DNA of 61,204 nucleotides from Streptomyces rochei (lineage in GTDB: Bacteria > Actinomycetota > Actinomycetes > Streptomycetales > Streptomycetaceae). The notes beneath the pieces were generated by a model, which searched no databases, was not told the DNA's origin, and saw only the letters and a list, made by a program, of their open reading frames with translations. This document shows positions 16,521 through 24,278 of this stretch, one piece after another (position 1 is the first letter of the stretch; every line of letters starts with the position of its first letter). Location: positions 1-61,204 of the forward strand of contig MUMD01000048.1 in the NCBI GenBank assembly GCA_002155895.1, written 5' to 3'. The translations under genes and the position numbers were made by a program.

Positions 16521-17303
16521 ATGAACAAGGTCCGCGGCAGTGCCGCCGAGGCGGTGGCCGACATCCCCGACGGCGCCTCGCTCGCCGTCGGCGGCTTCGG
16601 CCTCTCCGGCGTCCCCGCCGCCCTCATCGACGCCCTGTACGCGCGGGGCACGACCGGTCTGCGGGTCGTCTCCAACAACTGCGGCGTGGACGGCCGGGGC
16701 CTCGGCGTCCTCCTCGCCGCCGGCCGCATCGCCCGCGTCACCGGCTCCTACGTCGGCGAGAACAAGGAGTTCGCCCGCCAGTACCTCAGCGGGGAGCTGG
16801 AGGTGGAACTCACCCCGCAGGGAACCCTCGCCGAGCGGCTGCGCGCCGGCGGCGCGGGCATCCCCGCCTTCTACACCCCGGCCGGTGTCGGCACCCAGGT
16901 GGCCCGGGGCGGGCTGCCCTGGCGGTACGCGCCGGACGGTACGGTGGCCGTCCCGTCTCCGCCCAAGGAGACACGGGAGTTCGGGGGGCGTCCGTACCTC
17001 CTGGAGCACGGCATCACCACCGACTTCGCCCTCGTCCGGGCCTGGCGCGGTGACCGGCACGGCAACCTCGTCTTCCGCCGCGCCGCCGCCAACTTCAACC
17101 CCCTCGCCGCGATGGCCGCGGGCGTCACGATCGCCGAGGTCGAGGAACTGGTCGAACCCGGCGCACTGGCGCCGGAGGACGTCCACCTGCCCGGCATCTA
17201 CGTGCAGCGGGTCGTCACGCTCAGCGCCGCCCAGGCCGCCGACAAGCCCGTCGAACGTCTGACGCTCGCCGCGTCCTCGGCACGAGGGACGGTGCGTTCC
17301 TGA
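16521..17303 (+). CDS. 3-oxoacid CoA-transferase, subunit A
   Basis: 260 residues of the alpha subunit of family I CoA transferases (ScoA, PcaI, AtoD type). Landmarks are [16 protein letters not shown] near 24-39, [13 protein letters not shown] near 50 and [20 protein letters not shown] near 180. These enzymes move CoA from succinyl- or acetyl-CoA to a 3-oxoacid. A GGAAGGGAA site lies about eight bases before ATG 16521. Paired with subunit B and last step of the cluster, feeding the product into beta-oxidation-type cleavage. The 3-oxoadipate, acetoacetate and other specificities cannot be separated by eye. Confidence 0.88.
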   Translation: MNKVRGSAAEAVADIPDGASLAVGGFGLSGVPAALIDALYARGTTGLRVVSNNCGVDGRGLGVLLAAGRIARVTGSYVGENKEFARQYLSGELEVELTPQGTLAERLRAGGAGIPAFYTPAGVGTQVARGGLPWRYAPDGTVAVPSPPKETREFGGRPYLLEHGITTDFALVRAWRGDRHGNLVFRRAAANFNPLAAMAAGVTIAEVEELVEPGALAPEDVHLPGIYVQRVVTLSAAQAADKPVERLTLAASSARGTVRS

Positions 17304-17953
17304 TGCCCTGGACCCGCGACCGGATGGCCGCCCGCGCCGCCGCCGAACTCACCGACGGCTCCTACGTCAACCTCGGCATCGGCCTGCCGACCCTCGTCCC
17401 CCAGCACCTCCCGCCCGGCGTCCACGTCGTCCTGCACTCCGAGAACGGCATCCTCGGTACGGGCCCCTACCCCACCGAGGACCAGGTCGACCCCGACCTG
17501 ATCAACGCGGGCAAGGAAACCGTCACCGTCCTGCCGGGCGCCTCGTTCTTCGACTCCGCGCTCTCCTTCGGCATGATCCGCGGCGGCCACGTCGACACCG
17601 CCGTCCTCGGCGCCATGCAGGTGTCCCGACGCGGCGACCTGGCCAACTGGATGATCCCCGGCAAGATGGTCAAGGGCATGGGCGGCGCCATGGACCTCGT
17701 CCACGGCGCCCGCCGCGTCATCGTCCTGATGGAGCACACCGCCAAGGACGGCAGCCCGAAGATCGTCCGGGAGTGCGCGCTCCCCCTCACCGGTGAACGG
17801 TGCGTCCACCGCGTCATCACCGACCTCGGCGTCATCGACGTCACCGAGGAGGGCCTCGCCCTCGTCGAGACGGCCCCGGGCGTCACCGTCGAGGCCATCA
17901 CCGCGCGCACCGGCGCTCCGCTGCGCCTGGACACCCTCACGACGGCCCACTGA
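17303..17953 (+). CDS. 3-oxoacid CoA-transferase, subunit B
   Basis: 216-residue beta subunit carrying the catalytic glutamate Glu47 in HSENGILG, which forms the enzyme-CoA thioester. Also typical are [11 protein letters not shown] near 23, [19 protein letters not shown] near 80 and [17 protein letters not shown] near 119. The ATG at 17303 overlaps the subunit A stop by one base (TGATG), so the two are translated together. Followed by a hairpin terminator that closes the cluster. Confidence 0.9.
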   Translation: MPWTRDRMAARAAAELTDGSYVNLGIGLPTLVPQHLPPGVHVVLHSENGILGTGPYPTEDQVDPDLINAGKETVTVLPGASFFDSALSFGMIRGGHVDTAVLGAMQVSRRGDLANWMIPGKMVKGMGGAMDLVHGARRVIVLMEHTAKDGSPKIVRECALPLTGERCVHRVITDLGVIDVTEEGLALVETAPGVTVEAITARTGAPLRLDTLTTAH

Positions 17954-17985
17954 GGCCGACCCGTTCCCTGCTCCCGCGGACTCGC

Positions 17986-18019
17986 GCGGCACGGCGGCCT
18001 CCCCGAGGAGCCGTGCCGC
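17986..18019 (+). terminator. terminator of the catabolic cluster
   Basis: A perfect ten-base stem GCGGCACGGC/GCCGTGCCGC with a 14-base loop begins 32 bases past the CoA-transferase stop. Confidence 0.65.
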
Positions 18020-18173
18020 TTCCGCATGCCCCCCTTCGTGCTCTCCCCGGTGGTACGGCACTCCCCCTCGGTGCCGGCAGCCGGTCCGCGTGGGCCCCAG
18101 CGCCCTCACGACACCGCGACAGCCTTGCACCGCGGCGGAGCGGGTACCGGATGTCCGAGCAGGAAGGGGGATT

Positions 18174-18206
18174 GTTGCCGTTTGACAACCGTAGTCATGA
18201 GGCAAC
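18174..18206. promoter_or_regulatory. palindromes in the convergent gap
   Basis: GTTGCCGTTTGACAAC (18174-18189) is an imperfect palindrome. Its left arm also pairs with GGCAAC at 18201-18206. The core resembles the palindrome at 20184-20197, fitting TTGCCRTWYGRCAA, and a TTGACA -35-like hexamer is inside it (18182-18187). It sits in a 375-base gap between converging genes where no start codon with a ribosome binding site follows. Apart from this and the terminator, the gap shows nothing recognisable. Confidence 0.4.
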
Positions 18207-18328
18207 ACAGTGGCCGTGGCAGAAGTGGATGAGGAAGGGGCCGGGATGCTCCGCCGGTCCGGCGTTGCACCGCGCACCGGTTGCCGTCATACCGAGACGG
18301 CGGCGCGCCCGGGCGGGCCATGCCCGCT

Positions 18329-18811
18329 TCAGGCGGATCGGACGTCGGAGTCGGCCTCGTGGTGTATCTGGCCCGCCGCCGCATCACAGAAGGCTTCCAG
18401 CCCTTCGAGCAGCGCTGCCCTCTTCGCCGCGGGCATCACGTCCAGCACCGCCTGCAGTTCGCGCTGCCTTCGCCGGCGGAGGTCCTCCAGGAAGGTCCGC
18501 CCCCGGTCGCTGAGGCGCAGGCGCACCTCGCGGCGGTCGGACGGGCTCACCACACGCTCGACGAACCCGGTGGCCTGCAGCCGGTCGCACAGTCGGCTGG
18601 TCGAAGGAGGCGAGGAGGCGAGGGAGTCGGCGAGCGTGCGCAGGTTGATGCCCTCGTGGTGTTCGAGGATGAGCAGCACGCGCAGCTGGGAGGCGGAGGC
18701 GGGAGCCGTCGAGGCACGCCCCCAGAGCACTTCCAGCAGCTCCGCGGCCGTGGAGGTCACGCGTGCGACCTCGTCGGGCTGTGGGCCGGGGCGGACGGTA
18801 CTCACGTTCAT
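18329..18811 (-). CDS. MarR family transcriptional regulator
   Basis: 160-residue winged-helix regulator. The recognition region PSTSRLCDRLQATGFVER and wing DRREVRLRLSDRG are clear at about 68-105. It is a paralogue of the MarR protein at 22038-22619 (shared SRLCDRL and RREVRL blocks), and the pair bracket the phosphatase/RsbRST genes. Divergent from the phosphatase gene by 123 bases. Neighbourhood and a shared palindrome suggest it controls the signalling module. The ATG at 18811 has a close GAGAG site. Confidence 0.85.
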   Translation of the reverse strand: MNVSTVRPGPQPDEVARVTSTAAELLEVLWGRASTAPASASQLRVLLILEHHEGINLRTLADSLASSPPSTSRLCDRLQATGFVERVVSPSDRREVRLRLSDRGRTFLEDLRRRRQRELQAVLDVMPAAKRAALLEGLEAFCDAAAGQIHHEADSDVRSA

Positions 18812-18934
18812 ACTCTCGCAGACGCCGGGACGGATGTCAGCGTACTAGGCCCTGGCTCCGGCGGCCCACGGCTCGGAGCACCGACCTTCTCCCGTATCGA
18901 TCGCGTGTCCACACATTCCCGAGATGCCAGACAA

Positions 18935-20116
18935 ATGATTGGACATCCCCTGGTGAACAGATTTGTGATCGCCGAGCGCGCCGTCCGTACGGCCGCACCG
19001 CATCAGCTGCTCGACGCTGTCCGTCGTGTACTGGTCGAGCAGTACGCGGCGGACAGCGTCGAGCTGTTCATGGCCGATTACGGACTGACCGTGCTGCAGC
19101 CGGTGTCCGTCCTGCCCCACACCATGGAGCCGGTGTCGGTGCACAACAGCCCCGAGGGCCGGGCCTTCGGCGCCCAGGAGCCGTTCGTGGAGGACGCGCC
19201 GGGAGGCGGGTCGGTGCGGGCGCACCTCCCGGTGAGTGTGCGCGGTGACCGCCTCGGCGTGCTGTCGGTCGTGCTGCCGGGCGGGGACCATGTCCGCGGC
19301 TGCCTGGCGGAGCTGGCCGAGATCGCCGAGGTGCTGGGGCGTGAGGTGGTCGTGGCGGAGCGGGACACCGACCTGTATCTCCAGGCCCGTCGCAAGGACC
19401 GGCTCACGCTGGCGGCGGAGATGCAGTGGCAGCTCCTGCCCGGCCGCTCCTGCACCCGGCCGGAGTACGAGCTGGGCGCGCAACTGGAGCCCGCGTACGC
19501 CATCTTCGGCGACAACTTCGACTGGTCCGCGACCGCGGAGCACCTGATGCTGTACGTCACCAACGGCATAGGGGAAGGCATAGAGGCCTCCCTGCTGACG
19601 AACCTGGCCATCAACGCGCTGCGCAACGCCCGGCGCGCGGGGCTGCCGATCTCCGACCAGGCGGCGTTGGCCGACCAGGCGGTGTACGCGCAGTACCGGG
19701 GCGAGTGCTACCTGTCGATGCTGATGTTCGACTTCGAGCTCGCCACGGGGCGGGCCTGGGTGGTGGACGCCGGGTCGCCGCAGATGCTCCGGCTGCGCGC
19801 GGGGAGCGTGGAGCGCGTCGAGCTGGAGGCGCAGCTACCGCTGGGCATGTTCGAGGAGACCGACTACGTGGCCCAGGAGTTCCGCGTCGAGCCCGGTGAC
19901 CGGCTGCTCTTCGTCAGCGACGGCGTCTACGCGGTCGCCTCCCCGAAGGGCGAGGCATACGGGGACGCGGCCCTGGCCCGCGCCATCCAGGCGACACGCC
20001 TGCTGCCGGCCGCCGAGGTCCCCCGGGCCGTCCTGCGGGAGCTCACGGGCCACCGGGGCCGGCCGGTCCCCGACGACGACGCTCTCGTGGTCTGCCTGGA
20101 CTGGCTGGGACGGTGA
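18935..20116 (+). CDS. PP2C/SpoIIE-type phosphatase homologue with N-terminal sensor region
   Basis: About 393 residues. A GAF-like N-terminal region (about 10-140) precedes a SpoIIE/RsbU-type PP2C domain that in relatives dephosphorylates anti-sigma antagonists. The GDNFDW, LLFVSDGVYAV and PDDDALVV motifs are present, but the usual DVMGHG metal motif reads TNGIGEG, replacing a metal-binding Asp by Asn, so activity may be altered. It precedes RsbR, RsbS and RsbT homologues and may be their output phosphatase. The start is uncertain: ATG 18935 is chosen, with GTG 18953 possible. Upstream open frame in the same phase is antisense to the MarR gene. Confidence 0.8.
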   Translation: MIGHPLVNRFVIAERAVRTAAPHQLLDAVRRVLVEQYAADSVELFMADYGLTVLQPVSVLPHTMEPVSVHNSPEGRAFGAQEPFVEDAPGGGSVRAHLPVSVRGDRLGVLSVVLPGGDHVRGCLAELAEIAEVLGREVVVAERDTDLYLQARRKDRLTLAAEMQWQLLPGRSCTRPEYELGAQLEPAYAIFGDNFDWSATAEHLMLYVTNGIGEGIEASLLTNLAINALRNARRAGLPISDQAALADQAVYAQYRGECYLSMLMFDFELATGRAWVVDAGSPQMLRLRAGSVERVELEAQLPLGMFEETDYVAQEFRVEPGDRLLFVSDGVYAVASPKGEAYGDAALARAIQATRLLPAAEVPRAVLRELTGHRGRPVPDDDALVVCLDWLGR

Positions 20117-20153
20117 CCGGAACCGCCACCACCGAACCCTCACCCGGAATCGC

Positions 20154-20197
20154 TTGTTCGCCCCCACCCCCGGGGCCTAATGTTTGCCATACGGCAA
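20154..20197 (+). promoter_or_regulatory. promoter with overlapping palindromic operator for the rsbRST operon
   Basis: TTGTTC (20154-20159) and TAATGT (20178-20183), 18 bases apart, resemble a housekeeping promoter. Immediately downstream is TTGCCATACGGCAA (20184-20197), a near-perfect palindrome placed over the expected start site. A MarR dimer bound there would repress the operon. Confidence 0.6.
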
Positions 20198-20260
20198 TTA
20201 TTGTCGGGAGGGATGCGTCGTTCGGCGGCGCGGTGACCACGGGCAAAGGAGACGATGCAG

Positions 20261-21151
20261 GTGTCGGAGCGGAACGCAGCCCATGAGCTGGCGACGCGGC
20301 AGGTGGGCGCGTTCCTCGCCCGGCGCCGCGAGCAGCTCGCCCAACGCTGGGCGGACGTCCCCCTGTTCCGCACGGTGTTCACCCTCTCCCGTGACGAGGC
20401 GGTCGAGGCGAGCAAGGCGGTGGTGGACGCGCTGGCCGCCGTCGCGTCCTCCGGCCGGCCGGAGGACGTCGCGGCGGCCGGTTTCGGGGCCGTGCGTGAC
20501 CAGCTGGGCCGTATGGCCGCCTCCCGGGCCCGGAGCGGTTCGTCCCCGGCTCGGATCGCCGAGGAGGTCGCGGCGCTGCGGTCCCCGGCCACCGAGCTGC
20601 TCCTCGCGGAGTTCTCCGACCCCTCGGAGCCGCAGGCCCGGGAGTCCGTGCTGGCCCTGACCGTGCTGATGGGGACCCTGCGCCTGGTCGTGATGGAGAC
20701 GGCGCTCAACGCGGGCGAGGATCTCATCGCCCGCCAGCGCGAGCAGCTTCTCGAGGTGGCCACCCCGGTGATCCGGCTGTGGGACGGCGTGGTGGCGGTA
20801 CCGCTGATCGGCACGCTCGACAGCGCCCGCAGCCAGGTCGTCATGGAGAGTCTGCTGGAGACGATCGTCGCCCAGCGCGCCCGCTACGCCATCCTGGACA
20901 TCACCGGTGTCCCCACGGTCGATTCCCTGGTCGCCCAGCACCTGATGAAGACCGTGGCCGCCGCGCAGTTGATGGGTGCCGAGTGCATCCTCTCGGGTAT
21001 CCGCCCGGCGATCGCCCAGACCATCGTCCACCTCGGCATCGATCTGGGTCCCGTCACCACACGCGCCGGACTGGCCGACGCCCTCGCCTACGCGCTGGGC
21101 CGGCTGGGCATCGAAGTCTCCCCGCGGACCACCGCGGCGGTCCGACGGTGA
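20261..21151 (+). CDS. rsbR: RsbR-like STAS-domain stress protein
   Basis: About 296 residues. An N-terminal sensor-type helical domain (about 1-160) is joined to a C-terminal STAS domain (about 175-285) with DITGVPTVDSLVAQHL and GIRPAIAQTI, close to Bacillus RsbR. In stressosomes RsbR and RsbS scaffold and hold RsbT until stress phosphorylation. GTG at 20261 is preferred because GGAG lies nine bases before it; the ATG at 20255 is only three bases from that site. First gene of an rsbR-rsbS-rsbT operon, overlapping rsbS by four bases. Promoter and palindrome lie upstream. Confidence 0.85.
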   Translation: MSERNAAHELATRQVGAFLARRREQLAQRWADVPLFRTVFTLSRDEAVEASKAVVDALAAVASSGRPEDVAAAGFGAVRDQLGRMAASRARSGSSPARIAEEVAALRSPATELLLAEFSDPSEPQARESVLALTVLMGTLRLVVMETALNAGEDLIARQREQLLEVATPVIRLWDGVVAVPLIGTLDSARSQVVMESLLETIVAQRARYAILDITGVPTVDSLVAQHLMKTVAAAQLMGAECILSGIRPAIAQTIVHLGIDLGPVTTRAGLADALAYALGRLGIEVSPRTTAAVRR

Positions 21152-21570
21152 CCTTGCGGCCCGCGGTGTCCGTGCCGGTGCTGGAGCTGGGTGACGTACT
21201 GCTGGTCACCTTGCGGGAAGCCCCGTACGACGGCGCGGCCGAACAGCTCCAGGACGACCTCGCGCACCGCATCGCGCGACGGCCGGTGACCGGCGTCGTC
21301 ATCGACATCTCCGCCGTGGAGATCGTCGACTCCTTCCTGGGCCGTGTCCTGGCGGAGATCGCCGCCGGCGCCCACCTGATGGCGGCCCGGACGGTGGTGA
21401 CCGGGATGCGGCCCGCCGTCGCGATCACGCTGGTCGAACTGGGTCTCATCCTGCCCGGCCTGCGCACCGCCCTGGACGTCGACAGCGCCCTGGCCCTGCT
21501 GGGAGCCGCTTCCCCGGCACGGTCCCCACATCCGCAGGAGGGCGTGTCATGTCTGCCCGGCTCGGCCTGA
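21148..21570 (+). CDS. rsbS: RsbS-like STAS-domain antagonist
   Basis: 140 residues, essentially a single STAS domain with VVIDISAVEIVDSFLGRVL near 50-68, including the Ser phosphorylated by RsbT in characterised homologues (SAVEIVDS), and GMRPAVAITLVELG near 93. The C-terminal 20 residues are low-complexity and encoded in the overlap with rsbT. GTG at 21148 overlaps the rsbR stop; the 3' end overlaps rsbT by 22 bases, so the three genes are tightly coupled. Expected to bind the RsbT kinase together with RsbR. Confidence 0.87.
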   Translation: MTLRPAVSVPVLELGDVLLVTLREAPYDGAAEQLQDDLAHRIARRPVTGVVIDISAVEIVDSFLGRVLAEIAAGAHLMAARTVVTGMRPAVAITLVELGLILPGLRTALDVDSALALLGAASPARSPHPQEGVSCLPGSA

Positions 21571-21992
21571 CGACCAGCTTCCCCATCGGCTCCGACGCCG
21601 ACCTGGCCTGGGCGCGGCACCAAGTCCGCCGGGCCGCGGCCGGCCTCGGCTTCGGCCTGGTGGAGCAGACCAAGCTGCTCACCGCCGCCAGTGAACTCGC
21701 CCGCAACACCCTCGTCCACGGTGGCGGCGGCCGCATGGAGTTGACCGTGCTGGACGACGGCCAGGCCCGTGGGCTGCGGCTGTCGTGCATCGACGAGGGC
21801 CCCGGCATCCGCGACATCGACCTGGCGATGACCGACGGCTACACCACCGGCGGCGGGCTCGGGCTGGGCCTGAGCGGGGCCAAGCGCCTGGTGCAGGAGT
21901 TCACCCTGGACAGCCGCCCCGGGCAGGGCACCACCGTCACCGTCACCCAGTGGCTCTCCGCACTGCCGGTCCCCCGCAGCGGTGTCCTGTGA
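21549..21992 (+). CDS. rsbT: RsbT-like serine kinase (HATPase fold)
   Basis: 147-residue GHKL ATPase of the RsbT/RsbW class. The N box ASELARNTLVHGGGG (about 51-65), the ATP-lid Asp in CIDEGPGI and the glycine-rich GGGLGLGLSGAKRL near 107-120 are intact. RsbT phosphorylates RsbS/RsbR and then activates a partner phosphatase; the PP2C homologue just upstream is the obvious candidate. An AGGAGGG site is six bases before ATG 21549. Last gene of the operon, convergent with a MarR gene. Confidence 0.88.
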   Translation: MSARLGLTTSFPIGSDADLAWARHQVRRAAAGLGFGLVEQTKLLTAASELARNTLVHGGGGRMELTVLDDGQARGLRLSCIDEGPGIRDIDLAMTDGYTTGGGLGLGLSGAKRLVQEFTLDSRPGQGTTVTVTQWLSALPVPRSGVL

Positions 21993-22037
21993 GCCGCCTG
22001 CCGCTCCGACACACCACCACGTCGCCGTGAGCCACCG

Positions 22038-22619
22038 CTACTCGTCCGTGCCGCGGGACTCGTCCGGGGCCTCGCCGCCGGCCCCCGCCGCCCGTACGGA
22101 AGGCGCGGGACCGTCCTGCTCCTCTCCGCTCCCGGACAGCGGTGAACCGGATTCCCGCGCCGCGAGGAACGCCCGCATACCGCGACTCAGAGCCGCACGG
22201 TCGGCGCGTTCCATCCCGGCCAGCGCGGCGGCGAGCGCCTGCGCTCTGCGCCCCGCGACATCGTCCAGGACCTTGTGTCCGTGCGAGGTGAGACTGAGCC
22301 GCACCTCACGGCGCCTGCGCGGATGCAGTGCGCGCTCCAGCAAGCCGGCGGCTTCGAGGCGGTCGCACAGGCGGCTGGCGGTGGGGAGCCCCACGGCCAG
22401 CCGCTCCGCCAGAGCGGTGAGGTTGAGGTCGGGTGTCGCCCGCAACTCCCGCAGCGCCCGCAGCTGTTGCACGGACAATCGCAGCATCGCCTCCTGAGCG
22501 GCCAGCGACCACAGGCTCGCCAGCGCCTCGACGGCATCGGCGATCTCCCGGGCGACATCCTCGGGAGCATCGCCCGAGCCCTTCCCACGGCCACCGCCCG
22601 AACTGCCGAGACCAGTCAC
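22038..22619 (-). CDS. MarR family transcriptional regulator (paralogue of 18329-18811)
   Basis: 193 residues. The winged helix contains LPTASRLCDRLEAAGLLER and RRRREVRLSLTSHG, the same blocks as the other MarR protein flanking this module. Extensions on both sides (Gly/Ser-rich N-terminus, acidic disordered C-terminus after about 150) are unusual for MarR proteins of 140-160 residues. GTG at 22619 is chosen since the overlapping ATG at 22629 belongs to another frame. Convergent with rsbT. Likely part of the same regulatory circuit. Confidence 0.83.
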   Translation of the reverse strand: MTGLGSSGGGRGKGSGDAPEDVAREIADAVEALASLWSLAAQEAMLRLSVQQLRALRELRATPDLNLTALAERLAVGLPTASRLCDRLEAAGLLERALHPRRRREVRLSLTSHGHKVLDDVAGRRAQALAAALAGMERADRAALSRGMRAFLAARESGSPLSGSGEEQDGPAPSVRAAGAGGEAPDESRGTDE

Positions 22620-22729
22620 GATTCATCACTCTCAGTACCAGACGCGCGGGCGAATACGGCCTTCCGCTCCTGCGCTGCTACCCGGGCAGCGCGGGGGCAA
22701 CCGGTGAACAGGGCGGTTGTTCGGATATC

Positions 22730-23166
22730 TCAGGCGTCACCGGGCCCGGGCCGCCGCGGAAGGCGAGCGTGAACGGTCTTCCCCCGGCCGGGCCCCGGGA
22801 CGACGACGACCCGGCCGGCGAGGCGCCGGACCATGGGCCACCCGAATCCTCCAGTGCCACCCATGAGATCCGGGATCCGTTCCCGTGGAGGCGCGGGGCT
22901 GGGATCGCTGACGGCGGCGTAGACGACCTCGGAGGTGGCGGTGAGTTCGAGCGTGTACCGGCCTCCGCCGTGCCGCAGGGCGTTGGTGGTGAGCTCGGAG
23001 ACCACGAGGGCGAGGATGGCGGCCGTCTCGGCGGCCGGAGCCGGGTCCAGTCCGTCGACGAAGGCACGGTGAGGTCGCGGGCGCGAGCGATGCCCGCGGA
23101 GCTGTCACCCTCCAGAAGGAGCGGGGCCCGGGGAGGGTCAGTACGCGTGAGGTCCGTATCGGTCAT
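22730..23166 (-). pseudogene. frameshifted anti-sigma-type ATP-binding protein
   Basis: Two frames together encode one HATPase of the SpoIIAB/RsbW-like actinobacterial family. The first frame from ATG 23166 gives SSAGIARARDLT by residue 32; then one base is missing at about 23066-23069 and the match continues in the next frame: AFVDGLDP, VVSELTTNALRHGGG (N box), FGWPMVRRLAGR and GRGKTVHARLP. Restoring one base yields a normal protein of about 145 residues. It is a recent loss of function or a sequence error. An internal GTG at 23005 could start a truncated product that would still begin at the N box. Confidence 0.72.
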
Positions 23167-23275
23167 GCACTACCACCCGTCCTGGTCGGTTGCACTGGCA
23201 GGCACAGCGCGTGCCCCTCCTGACAGGACGTGAACCGAAGCATCACCATATGGGCGCAGGGGTCTCACATATTGT

Positions 23276-24148
23276 TCAGTGGCCTATGCCGTCCAGTTCG
23301 GCCACATCCTCGTCCGAGAGGGAGAGCCCGGCGCCTGCGACGTTCTCGCGCAGGTGGGCGAGGGAGGAAGTGCCGGGGATGAGCAGGATGTTCGGCGAGC
23401 GCCGCAACAGCCAGGCCAACGCGACCGACATAGGCGTCGTCTGCAGTCGGTTCGCGACCCGTGAGAGGGCCTCGGACTGCAGCGGTGTGAAGCCTCCCAG
23501 GGGGAAGAACGGCACATAGGCGATGCCATCGGCGGCGAGGTGATTCACGAGGTCGTCGTCGTGGCGGTGGGCGAGGTTGTACATGTTCTGCACGCACACG
23601 ATGGGGGCGATGCTGCGGGCCTCGGCGACCTGCTCCGCGGTGACATTGCTGACGCCGAGGTGGCGGATCAGTCCCTCCTGTCGGAGGTCCACGAGCGTCT
23701 CGAACGCTTCGGCGATCGAGCCGGGCCGGGGGCCCTGAGCGTCGCCCATGCGCAGGTTGACCAGGTCGAGGGTGTCGACGCCGAGGGAGCCGAGGTTCTC
23801 ATGGACCTGCTTGCGCAGGTCTTCGGGGCGCCGGGCCGTGGGCCAGCCGCCCTGCGCGTCCCGGGTCGCACCCACCTTGGTGGCGATGAACAGCGGATCC
23901 GGGTAAGGGTGCAGCGCTTCACGGATCAGCTCGTTCGTGAAGCGTGGTCCGTAGGCGTCGCTGGTGTCGATGTGGGTGATCCCGAGGCCGACCGCCTCGC
24001 GCAGCACGGCCAGAGCACCGTCGTGATCGGCGGGCGGCCCCATGACCCAGGGGCCGGCGAGCTGCATCGCGCCGTAACCGAAGCGGGTGACGGACGAGTC
24101 ACCGAGAGTCCAGGTTCCGCCGGGAAGAGACGCGGAGGATGTGTTCAT
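23276..24148 (-). CDS. aldo/keto reductase
   Basis: 290-residue (beta/alpha)8 NADPH-dependent oxidoreductase. Features are GITHIDTSDAYGP near 57 (catalytic Asp and Tyr), IATKVGA near 87 (Lys), LGVSNV near 160 and the C-terminal cofactor segment LLIPGTSSLAHLRENV near 255. The start at 24148 is fixed by a GAAAGG site seven bases upstream; an upstream open frame crosses the HxlR operators and is discounted. Divergent from an HxlR regulator across two palindromes, a layout typical of electrophile- or quinone-inducible reductases. Confidence 0.88.
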   Translation of the reverse strand: MNTSSASLPGGTWTLGDSSVTRFGYGAMQLAGPWVMGPPADHDGALAVLREAVGLGITHIDTSDAYGPRFTNELIREALHPYPDPLFIATKVGATRDAQGGWPTARRPEDLRKQVHENLGSLGVDTLDLVNLRMGDAQGPRPGSIAEAFETLVDLRQEGLIRHLGVSNVTAEQVAEARSIAPIVCVQNMYNLAHRHDDDLVNHLAADGIAYVPFFPLGGFTPLQSEALSRVANRLQTTPMSVALAWLLRRSPNILLIPGTSSLAHLRENVAGAGLSLSDEDVAELDGIGH

Positions 24149-24214
24149 CGTGGTGCCTTTCACTATGTGCCGGGGGTGGTGTCTCCCACTCCCTTGCACC
24201 AGTGTTGGAGAGGA

Positions 24215-24247
24215 ACTTCCCGTCGGGAAGTAGGCACTTCGAAGTGC
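24215..24247. promoter_or_regulatory. two perfect palindromes, candidate HxlR operators
   Basis: ACTTCCCGTCGGGAAGT (24215-24231, eight-base arms around one base) and GCACTTCGAAGTGC (24234-24247) share ACTTC/GAAGT half-sites and are two bases apart. They lie between the divergent aldo/keto reductase and HxlR genes and are well placed to control both. Confidence 0.75.
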
Positions 24248-24278
24248 GTAACGGACCGGAAAGTGAGAGGCGAGGCCA

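Noticed and set aside
18210..18848. A plus-strand frame starting near the palindrome at 18174
   Set aside because: It runs antisense to the MarR gene, has no ribosome binding site and has a composition typical of shadows. A short transcript remains possible but no protein is supported.
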